Shown here: piece after piece, positions 1 through 7,978 of the stretch
Layout of the letters: every line of letters starts with the position of its first letter
How positions within the stretch are numbered: position 1 is the first letter of the stretch
Position numbers and translations under genes: made by a program
Notes under the pieces: generated by a model
Databases searched by the model: none
What the model saw: only the letters and a program-made list of their open reading frames with translations
Told to the model about the DNA's origin: nothing
Origin: Gammaproteobacteria bacterium
Lineage (GTDB): Bacteria > Pseudomonadota > Gammaproteobacteria > JACCXJ01
Assembly (NCBI GenBank): GCA_013697045.1
Contig: JACCXJ010000154.1
Span: forward strand, 1-35,601
Length of the DNA: 35,601 nucleotides
Direction of reading: 5' to 3'

Positions 1-19
1 GGCCCTCCCCGCGTCGGCT

Positions 20-352
20 TTGTTCGCGCAAGCGGCGATGGAGATGTTTATTCCCATTGGCGATTCGCACGGAGTTTCTAACATCTACAGTATCATCGGG
101 AAAATCGCCACCGTAAATCAAGAGAACGGAAGCCTGACCGTGAGCGATTCCTCGGGGGTTACGTATCTGGTCACAATCCCGAATGAGGCCCCCGTGTGGC
201 TGGATCGGAGCAAAGCGCAAGGTAAGAACGAAGTTGGCTCGCTCGCTGATCTTCAACCGGGCCGGACGGTGGAGGTGAAATACAAGGGCGACCCTACGAA
301 TCGCGGAACCTCGCTCACAGCGGATTGGGTCAAGGTCGACGTGACAAGCTAG
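20..352 (+). CDS. hypothetical protein, beta-rich, possibly exported; 5' end may lie outside the window
   Basis: 110-aa ORF near the window edge; no family recognised. Confidence 0.35.
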   Translation: MFAQAAMEMFIPIGDSHGVSNIYSIIGKIATVNQENGSLTVSDSSGVTYLVTIPNEAPVWLDRSKAQGKNEVGSLADLQPGRTVEVKYKGDPTNRGTSLTADWVKVDVTS

Positions 353-729
353 CGCCCGTGGGGTGCATAATCCTTTGGTGGAATAAGGGAGCGTAGTCCA
401 TCCCCCGCCGCCACTCGCGACGCTCTAACGACAGGGAGTGCAAGGATGCGGCGGCGAGCCCAACGGTCTTGACGGTCTGCCGCAAACGCTCGTCCCGGTC
501 AATGCCACCGAACCGGCGCGCCATCTCGGAGGCTCGGGTGTCAGCCCCGCGTGCTGCTCTTTCGCCCGTGATGGGATTGACAGTGCGTTCGGTACGAAAA
601 CACCAAGAGTGTGGCTATCATGAGCATCATGATGAGGCGCACGGCCCGTTCTCCGATCAGTGCAACAAGCGCGTGAAACGGTCCCGCTCGTGGGGATTCC
701 GGGCATAGCGTCCGTGCTCGTGAGCCATG

Positions 730-961
730 CTATTTTGGCTTAGAGTAGTCTCGCCGCACCGCCGGGTCTTCCTCCTTTGCACGCTCTTTGCCAGCCCTTT
801 TCGGCTTCTTCAAGTTCGCGCTCCTCTTCTGGAGAGATTTTCGCCGTTGTCTCTGCTTGTTTTTTGACTTTGCCTGATTCTACGAAGGCCTTAGTGGCCT
901 CGTCATAGCGACGAGCAGAGTCCCGATCGCCCTCGCCCTGCAACTTGTCTTTAGCACCCAT
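730..961 (-). pseudogene. small charged hypothetical protein with a frameshift near its 3' end
   Basis: ORF 740..961 reads ...ELEEAEKGWQRACKGG; removing one G in aaaaGGGctgg gives ELEEAEKAGKERAKEEDPAVRRDYSKPK* ending at 730. Confidence 0.5.
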
Positions 962-1121
962 TGAACGTGTCTCCTCGCTAACTTCATAAACCCTGGCATG
1001 TCCCTCGCATCACCCTTTTTCGGCTCACCTTCTTTTAAACCTTCCTTCCAAGCAGCTCTTTCGTGATAGACATGCTTTTAGGAGCCGGGAGCCCATTACC
1101 CCAGAATCGCGGTATTACCTG

Positions 1122-1713
1122 TTACGGCATATCCTCGCGCGCGTGTTCCGCGCGCGCTGCGCCAATGGCGGTTTTCACGTCTTTTTCTTCTTCGGGAGGC
1201 GGCAGGACCGCGGGCATTCCGAGCGACTGGATCCCCAGTTCGCGGCACCAGCCTTTGCTGTGGTAGATGTGCTCGTCTTCTTCATCTTCAACTTCTTCGC
1301 ACGCTGCTGTTAACGCCTTTTGCTCGCCGCCTTTGGCTTTCTCAGCGCATTTCGAAAGCAGTTCCCAGATTTTGATGGTCCTTGGTTTCGGCGAGCACCA
1401 CACACTCACAGGCGACAAGCTCGGCGGCTTCCCGCTTACCGCTTTCTTTTGCGATTTGTATTGCCTGCACCAGTCCTTCGCCGAGATGGTGAACGACCTG
1501 GCGTCCTGGTGTTTGCTGTTCCGGGTCGAGACCGAGCTTCTCAAACAGATCGCGAACGACTTCGATATGATGCTTCGTCTGTTCAAGGTAGTCCGTCCAT
1601 TCTTCCTTCAAGTCCTTGTTGACCACGCACTGCAAGGCAGTCGTATAAACCTGCTCGCCACCCATCTCGGTTTCCAACATCTGATATAAAAGTTCTTTAA
1701 GCTGCCCGTTCAT
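1122..1713 (-). pseudogene. ferritin-like (four-helix bundle) protein, split by a frameshift
   Basis: ORF 1342..1713 (MNGQLKELLYQMLETEMGGEQVY...ETKDHQ) continues in another frame (ORF 1122..1586) as WELLSKCAEKAKGGEQKALTAACEEVEDEEDEHIYHSKGWCRELG...; junction at the TTTT run 1370-1373. Confidence 0.6.
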
Positions 1714-1980
1714 TTATCGTCTCCTCAAGGTCGTGCGTGTGCGTTTAAAAATCAGCCGGTAGAGCGAGGCCAGTACCCATCGCGCCAATCACTACACCGA
1801 TGGAGCCGGCGGGCTCACCAGCGTCGCACAGAAATTGCCGGTTTAAAAGTCAGTTGCGAGAAACGAGCCCGCTATTACCGACCAGGATGGTGATAACCGT
1901 CGGGGTCCTTTTTTCGGCATAAGCAGCTTGGCGACGATTCCGACCAGCAGCCCTATCACGATCGTTCCGACGATTTCCAT
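1714..1980 (-). pseudogene. GlsB/YeaQ/YmgE-family (transglycosylase-associated) small membrane protein remnant, multiple frameshifts
   Basis: Manual translation: MEIVGTIVIGLLVGIVAKLLMPKK, then VITILVG, IAGSFLAT, DAGEPAGSIGVVIGAMG and VLASLYRLIFKRTR in successive frames. Confidence 0.6.
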
Positions 1981-2538
1981 TGCGGTTGCTCCTTTCGGCA
2001 GCGAGGGGAGCAACTAGCGCGCCAGGCCGAATGGCTGAAACTAGCGCTCGCGCGGGAAGGGTAGGATATTCAATGCCGTGTCGCAGGCGGGGGCTGTCTT
2101 CTCGGTCTACGATTTCCTTCGCCTGCCTCTTGCGCCGTATAGGCTACGACCTCGCGCGCAGCGCTTAACCCCGGCACTCGCTGTAAGGCTTACAAGGGGT
2201 AAGGGTAATCTTTACCTGATCTCCTGCGGCGTGGGGTGCTGCTATGCACACCGGTCGGTCCGCGTCGACACTACTGCGGCCACTGCCCTACCGCAACCGC
2301 GGGTTGCTTTAGAGTCTTGACTTTCGTATAGTTGACTATTACGGATAGCGACACGTGTGGGGTACGCCCCTTTGAAGGCAGAGACTCCGGGCAAGTGGAG
2401 CACGGTAGCTTGAATCGAGAATGAAACCCGGGCATGCAATCCGGATTGTGCCGGGCATCGCGCTACTACTCCCGGCCGAGGCGCCGTTGCGAGGTCAGTT
2501 CGGGCGTTGCATACTGATAATGGGGAGGGTACTCCATC

Positions 2539-3108
2539 ATGGCACTCAATGAGATGATCTCCGCTAAGCTCATCACCATCAAGGACAAGCTCGATATCTT
2601 CCCGTTCGCCAATGATGCCGTGGTGCTCGGGGCATTGATCGGATTGTCCTATATCGGTATCGCCCTCACGCGCGTCTCCCCACAGGCGGGCCATCTCTAT
2701 TGGATGGTCATGATCCCGGTCTTCGGGCTCATCAGCCTCCTGGCGCAGTGGCAGGTCGTGCGGGCGAACCGTGAGAAATGGAGTCGGCTCCTGCGCAGGC
2801 AACTATTCCATTGGCTCGCATTATGGGTGGCCGTGCACTTAACGTACAGGCTCCTGAATGTGGGTCTCCTGACCCACGAGTCGGTAGGTTTCGTCGTCTT
2901 CCTGCTCTTGGCGTTCTCGTTCTTTCTTCAAGGAGTCTACGTCGACTGGCGCTTCTACATCTTGGGGGGGTTTCTCGCCGTCAGCCTCGTGGTGGCTATG
3001 TATGTTACGACCTTTCTATGGGTCATGCTTTTCCTGGCCATCGCATTTGTGGCCGTTGGCGTGTGGTACAGCAGAGCGCAGAGCCGCGCGCCGGAGGCCT
3101 CTACCTGA
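2539..3108 (+). CDS. multi-pass membrane protein
   Basis: 189-aa ORF with several hydrophobic segments. Confidence 0.6.
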   Translation: MALNEMISAKLITIKDKLDIFPFANDAVVLGALIGLSYIGIALTRVSPQAGHLYWMVMIPVFGLISLLAQWQVVRANREKWSRLLRRQLFHWLALWVAVHLTYRLLNVGLLTHESVGFVVFLLLAFSFFLQGVYVDWRFYILGGFLAVSLVVAMYVTTFLWVMLFLAIAFVAVGVWYSRAQSRAPEAST

Positions 3109-3156
3109 GAGCGCTCAGGAAGCACGACCGGTGTTTCTGCATCAGGGCCCTGCCGA

Positions 3157-3795
3157 TTGCTTAGACGGGTAGTCACGGTGGAACGCTTCAGCCTGATCAC
3201 GGTTCTCAAATACCTAGCGGGGATCCTCCTCGCCCAGGCCGCGGCCGTCGTCATGACGATTGCGGTGTTGCAGACACGCTCGGTGGAGCATTGGGGTGTG
3301 TTCGCCGTGTTCGCATTGCTGATCGCCATATTCGCCGCGCTTTGGTTCGCGTCGATCGCCAACGGTACCAGGCACCACGCCGTCGCTCGCGTGAAGGACG
3401 ATTTTGCCCGGGAGCGGGAAAAGATCCGTGTACAATCAGAAAAAGACAAGAGCAAGCTGATAGCACAGACCCACCGCGAGACCCTCAAGACCATTCGCCG
3501 CGTGCAGGCCGGGGCGAGCTTCAAGGTCGGTCTGGGTTTCGCGGCGCTCTTGGGCCTGGGTGGCATTCTGTTGGTGAGCCAATTCGTGACGGTCGGTTTA
3601 CTGACCCTGTCCACGGCCGGTGGTGCCTTGCTCGGCTACGTGGTGCGGGCTCGCCAGGAGTATACAGGCCGTCAGCAGGCCACGGGTGAGCGCATGTTCC
3701 GCAGGTCTGGGCGATCGGGGATCATCGAGGATCAGACATTACCGCTGACCCTGGATGGTCTGGTCGAGAAGCACACACCCACAACGAGGACATGA
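3157..3795 (+). CDS. membrane protein with central charged/coiled-coil segment (start may be GTG at 3178)
   Basis: Two hydrophobic N-terminal segments, DDFAREREKIRVQSEKDKSK central segment, two further hydrophobic segments. Confidence 0.55.
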   Translation: MLRRVVTVERFSLITVLKYLAGILLAQAAAVVMTIAVLQTRSVEHWGVFAVFALLIAIFAALWFASIANGTRHHAVARVKDDFAREREKIRVQSEKDKSKLIAQTHRETLKTIRRVQAGASFKVGLGFAALLGLGGILLVSQFVTVGLLTLSTAGGALLGYVVRARQEYTGRQQATGERMFRRSGRSGIIEDQTLPLTLDGLVEKHTPTTRT

Positions 3796-3807
3796 GGAGG
3801 AAACCCT

Positions 3808-4245
3808 ATGAGCATGTGGAAAACCCTATCTGCTTTGGCGGGCGGGGCGGTTGCCGGTCCGGTAGCCGGCAAGGTCGTCGATGCGGCCATCACCTTGCTC
3901 AATAACCCGCAAACGGGCGGGCTGGCGGGTCTGGTGCAGACGTTTCGGGACAAGGGCTTGGACGATGTCGTCTCGTCCTGGATCGGCACCGGAGAGAACC
4001 GCGCGGCCTCCGCGGAAGAGATGCACCAAGCCCTGGGTGAAAACCGCATCCAACAGGTAGCCCAATCGGCGGGCGTCACCAACCACGAGGCCAGCCAGGG
4101 CCTGGCGGCCCTCCTGCCCCAGCTCATCGATATGCTCACGCCCGACGGCAAGTTGCCCGAGGGTGCGGGTACACAGGGCGGTGGGGCACAGACCGACGGG
4201 ATCGCGCAGGCCCTCGCCGCGATCCGCAACAAGCTTATGGCGTGA
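3808..4245 (+). CDS. YidB-like (DUF937) family protein
   Basis: 145 aa; GLAGLVQTFRDKGLDDVVSSWIGTGEN...ALGENRIQQVAQSAGV...GLAALLPQLIDMLTPDGKLP resembles YidB; aggagg RBS upstream. Confidence 0.8.
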   Translation: MSMWKTLSALAGGAVAGPVAGKVVDAAITLLNNPQTGGLAGLVQTFRDKGLDDVVSSWIGTGENRAASAEEMHQALGENRIQQVAQSAGVTNHEASQGLAALLPQLIDMLTPDGKLPEGAGTQGGGAQTDGIAQALAAIRNKLMA

Positions 4246-4285
4246 ACGGCATGACCGATAGGCAGGGCCGGCGGGTGATGTCCTC

Positions 4286-4519
4286 ATGTGTCGACGCATC
4301 CCCTCCCTGTTCGCGGCGATCGTCGCGACCGATCATGCTAAAGAAGCGCTGGCGGTCTTAGAACAGGCCGGCGCCCACGAGAGCTGGCGGCCCTTGTACG
4401 AAGCCCTGCGCGCTGCCGCCGAGGGATCGGCGAAGTATCTGCGCCAAGTCGCGCCCGAGGTGCGGGTCGTCGCCGAGGAGATCCTTCGCGAAATCGCACC
4501 CCATCTGTACGAAACATGA
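4286..4519 (+). CDS. small hypothetical protein translationally coupled to the P450 gene
   Basis: 77-aa ORF ending in ATGA overlap with the next CDS. Confidence 0.45.
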   Translation: MCRRIPSLFAAIVATDHAKEALAVLEQAGAHESWRPLYEALRAAAEGSAKYLRQVAPEVRVVAEEILREIAPHLYET

Positions 4520-5871
4520 CGGCCACACCCGGACCGAAGGGCAGCCTCCTCCTCGGCAACCTGCGCGAGTTTTCGCAGGACATGCTGGGCTTCTTCACGC
4601 GCTCGGCCCGCGACTACGGCGATGTGGTACGCCTGCGGCTCGCGGATCGTACCGCCTTTCTCGTGAACCACCCCGCGCATATCGAGACGGTGCTCGTCCG
4701 GCAGCATGAGCGGTTCATCAAGCACCGTTTCTTCTGGAGCCGGGTGCGGGCGCTGTTCGGCCAGGGCCTGGTGGCGAGCGAAGGGGCGTACTGGCGCCAG
4801 CAGCGGTTGCTCATGCAGTCGTCGTTCAACCGCGAGCACCTGGCGCGCTATACGCAGATTATGGTCGCAGAGGCCGAGGCGACGCTCGCCCGCTGGAGAG
4901 ATGGAGAACTGCGCGATCTGCACGAGGAATTCACTCGCCTCACCCTGCACATCGCGCTACGGGTGTTTTTCAGCGCGGAGCCAACGCAACGCACGCTCGG
5001 GCTCGCCCGGGCCTTCACGGCGGCGGCCGAGGAGATCATCCTGCGCCTGCGTATGCCGATGCCTCTGCCCGATTGGGTCCCGACGGCCGGCAACCGGCGC
5101 TATCTCGATGCGGTCCGGCAACTCGAAGCGGCGGTCTATGCCATCATCGCCGAGCGCCGCCGTAGCCCCGATGTCCGCAGATTCAAGACCGAGCGTTCCG
5201 ACCTCCTGGGCGCCCTCCTCGCCGCTCGCGACGAAGCGGGCCGGCCGCTCTCCGATCGGCAGTTGCGCGATGAGGCCATCACCATGCTCCTCGCCGGCCA
5301 CGAGACCACGGCCCTGGCGTTGGTGTGGACGTGGTACCTGTTGGCGCGGGATCCCGGCGCAGCCCAGGTGTTAGAGGCCGAGGCACGCGGCGTTCTGGGC
5401 GGGCGCCCGGCGGGCGCGGCCGATCTGGACGCCCTGCCCTACACCCGCGCCGTGGTCCAGGAGGGGCTCCGGCTCTACCCGCCGGCCTATACCATCGGCC
5501 GGGAGGCGCGCGCCGAGGTCCGGCTGGACGGCCATTCCATCCCGAAAGGCGCAACGGTGTTCATGAGCCCCTGGGTCATGCACCGCGACCCTCGTTACTA
5601 CGAAGAGCCCGAGGCGTTTCGCCCGGAGCGCTGGTTGGGTGATGCCCCGGCCGGCCTGCCCCGTTTCGCCTATTTCCCATTCGGCGGCGGGGCGCGGGTG
5701 TGCATCGGCAATACCTTCGCGCTAAGCGAGCTCGTGCTGGTGATGGCGACCATCGCGCGACAGGGGCGCATCTATCTCACGTCGGATCGCGCGATCGCGC
5801 CACGCCCCTTGATCACGTTGCGGCCGGCGGAGCCCATCAACGCGCGTTTTATTTTACGGGGATCGGGGTAA
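4516..5871 (+). CDS. cytochrome P450
   Basis: 451 aa; I-helix LLAGHETTA, ExxR EGLRLYPP, heme loop FPFGGGARVCIGNTFAL. Confidence 0.95.
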   Translation: MTATPGPKGSLLLGNLREFSQDMLGFFTRSARDYGDVVRLRLADRTAFLVNHPAHIETVLVRQHERFIKHRFFWSRVRALFGQGLVASEGAYWRQQRLLMQSSFNREHLARYTQIMVAEAEATLARWRDGELRDLHEEFTRLTLHIALRVFFSAEPTQRTLGLARAFTAAAEEIILRLRMPMPLPDWVPTAGNRRYLDAVRQLEAAVYAIIAERRRSPDVRRFKTERSDLLGALLAARDEAGRPLSDRQLRDEAITMLLAGHETTALALVWTWYLLARDPGAAQVLEAEARGVLGGRPAGAADLDALPYTRAVVQEGLRLYPPAYTIGREARAEVRLDGHSIPKGATVFMSPWVMHRDPRYYEEPEAFRPERWLGDAPAGLPRFAYFPFGGGARVCIGNTFALSELVLVMATIARQGRIYLTSDRAIAPRPLITLRPAEPINARFILRGSG

Positions 5872-5981
5872 TGGGGCCGCCTCCTAATACCGCAACCGCA
5901 ACGTCGGGGAACACGACCTCTCGTCGATTGGTGATGGTAGTCCGAAAGGCGTGAATGCGCCACTGTGTGTAGACTCGCATA

Positions 5982-6479
5982 TTACCACTTCGCCTGGTGC
6001 AATGCCCCTGATTCAGCCCTCCCTGAACCACGCAAGCACAGCGTATTACCTCTCAGCTCTCCGTGCGCAGTAACGACATTCGGATCAACCACTACCGGAA
6101 GATTGCCGAATGCCGTAGGATGAAAAAGCAACCCGGAGGCTTGTATGCTATTCCCATGTATTGTGCCCGTTATAGGTCCTGCTGCAAAAGGCGAACCTTC
6201 CAGGCTGATTTGACATCCATTTTGTTCAATCGTGATTCCGATCGGCTGAGAAGGAGGATCTATAGTTACTCCAACGATGCCTTCGCACACAGTGCGGAAA
6301 TCCCCTGTACCACCCCAGGGTCCAGCTATCTGCTCGCAGTCCTGTTGTTGCGCGGGAACCTCGGCCGCTGTGGGAGTGATGTATAGATTCACGATGAGAA
6401 AGATGAAGAGCGCCATGGGGTAACGTTTGAGCACTTTTCTCTCGAAAGACATGACCGCGATAAAAGATAAGAAATTCAA
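5982..6479 (-). CDS. putative exported protein
   Basis: 165 aa; hydrophobic leader MALFIFLIVNLYITPTAAEV, Cys-containing mature part. Confidence 0.5.
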   Translation of the reverse strand: MNFLSFIAVMSFERKVLKRYPMALFIFLIVNLYITPTAAEVPAQQQDCEQIAGPWGGTGDFRTVCEGIVGVTIDPPSQPIGITIEQNGCQISLEGSPFAAGPITGTIHGNSIQASGLLFHPTAFGNLPVVVDPNVVTAHGELRGNTLCLRGSGRAESGALHQAKW

Positions 6480-6596
6480 TGCCGTGGGAATGCGAATAGG
6501 GACTTTAAACGCCCTTTCTCGTCACGACGTAGAGTACTGCTGGGCTCGTGAGCTGTCAAGCATACGGGTCCGCGGCCGGTACCGTCCAGACACATA

Positions 6597-6639
6597 GGTA
6601 ACAGTTTATTTAGTCCACGGACTTGGGTAACAGTTTGTT
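6597..6639. repeat. direct repeat GGTAACAGTTTaTT / GGTAACAGTTTgTT
   Basis: 14-mers at 6597 and 6626 with 1 mismatch, separated by tagtccacggactt; possible IS-end remnant. Confidence 0.45.
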
Positions 6640-6643
6640 CACA

Positions 6644-7063
6644 CTAGCGCTCGGCGAACCAGTTTTCGATACGCAGGCCCTCGATAGGCTTGAAGTGGCG
6701 CATATTCCGCGTGACCAGGACTAGACCATGCACCATGGCAGTTGCCGCGAGCAGCGGGTCCAGATCGCCGGCCTCTCGGCCTTTGCGTCGTAGCTCAGCA
6801 CCGATTTCCCCGCCGCGCTCGGCAATTTCCGCGGTCACCAGGAGCCAGCTTGCCACCACTGGCAAAAGTTCTCGTTGCAGGCGCGCCCAAAAGAGGTCCG
6901 CGTCTTGCCGCAGGCTGGCGCCGTAGCGCAGTTCGTAGCGCGACAAAACCGAGGCAAACAAATCCCTCGTTCGCCGCTTGCCCAGAGCGGCCGCGACCCT
7001 TGCATCCGGCGCCGGACGCACAATCTCGCTCAGCACGTTGGTGTCGAGCAGATACATGCTCAA
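6644..7063 (-). CDS. PIN-domain VapC-type toxin
   Basis: MSMYLLDTNVLSEIVRP...FASVLSRYELRYG...DLDPLLAATAMVHGLVLVTRNMRHFKPIEGLRIENW. Confidence 0.9.
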   Translation of the reverse strand: MSMYLLDTNVLSEIVRPAPDARVAAALGKRRTRDLFASVLSRYELRYGASLRQDADLFWARLQRELLPVVASWLLVTAEIAERGGEIGAELRRKGREAGDLDPLLAATAMVHGLVLVTRNMRHFKPIEGLRIENWFAER

Positions 7064-7359
7064 GGGTCGGCGAACGGATCACGCGGGGGCGAAAACCGGC
7101 TGCGGCGGCGAATGTCTTCCAATGCCTCAAAAAAAGCCGCATCGTCGATTCCATCCGGATTGGTGACGGTGCCATCTGGATGGAAGACAAGCTTCTTGGC
7201 CCAAGACTGGAGTGGATCCTCCACGCTCGGCAGCGGAGGAGTCTCTAGCCCACGTCTGATGAGTTCCGCGACTACGTCCTTCAGTTTGCGGCCGGTCGCG
7301 GTGGCTCGGACCTTCACTGCGTGCATCAAGTCCTCAGGAATCTCAAGTGTGGTCTTCAT
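7060..7359 (-). CDS. VapB-type antitoxin
   Basis: MKTTLEIPEDLMHAVKVRATATGRKLKDVVAELIRRGLE; 4-bp overlap with the toxin gene. Confidence 0.8.
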   Translation of the reverse strand: MKTTLEIPEDLMHAVKVRATATGRKLKDVVAELIRRGLETPPLPSVEDPLQSWAKKLVFHPDGTVTNPDGIDDAAFFEALEDIRRRSRFSPPRDPFADP

Positions 7360-7399
7360 GGCTCGATCTCCATAAATCTGGGTTTACGGGAAGTCTAGC

Positions 7400-7905
7400 T
7401 CAAGACTGGTATTCCTGGAATGCCGCCACCAGCCCGGCAAGGTTGTGCGGCGGGCGGGCCTCGAAGCCTTCTGATCCGCATAAACAAACCGGTAGTTGGG
7501 CCGGCCCTCCGCCCCGCTCGCGGCGCTGGCATCCGCGCACCACTGCTTGAGCCGGGCCATCTTCTGCGGCAGATCAAGTTCCGCGCGGCCCTTGATCTCG
7601 ACGATCCAGATCGCGCCATCGGTGGTCTTGACGAGAAAGTCGGGAGCATGGTTCGAGAGGTCGCCGTCGGCCTTCACGTAGTCGATCTCGAAGCGGCGAG
7701 GTAGTTCTTGGCGAAGGCGACTACATCCGGCACGTCGTCGAGAAAGCGCGCGAAGCGGGACCGAGGGTTTACTCGGGCAGCATGCTGGCGGTGGCCGAGT
7801 ACGCGCAGGCCGACGAGGGTGGTGACGTTGCGTACGTCTCAACCCTCCTTGAGGATCGGGACGGAGACGACGGCTTTGTAAGGGCTGGCCCAGGGTCCGA
7901 GCTAT
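7400..7905 (-). pseudogene. 3' remnant of a type III restriction enzyme Res (SF2 helicase/endonuclease) subunit
   Basis: YKAVVSVPILKEG*DVRNVTTLVGLR, then FLDDVPDVVAFAKNYL, RRFEIDYVKADGDLSNHAPDFLVKTTDGAIWIVEIKGR...KMARLKQWC, and EGFEARPPHNLAGLVAAFQEYQS* spread over frames. Confidence 0.75.
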
Positions 7906-7978
7906 GAGGCGGTCTTGACCAAGACGCGCTGGTTAAAAGCGTCCCTGGAGCTGAGAAACGGGCGGGCCCCCCGCCTCT

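Noticed and set aside
438-708. Several short ORFs on both strands between 330 and 708
   Set aside because: Mutually overlapping, no RBS or recognisable family; not supportable as genes
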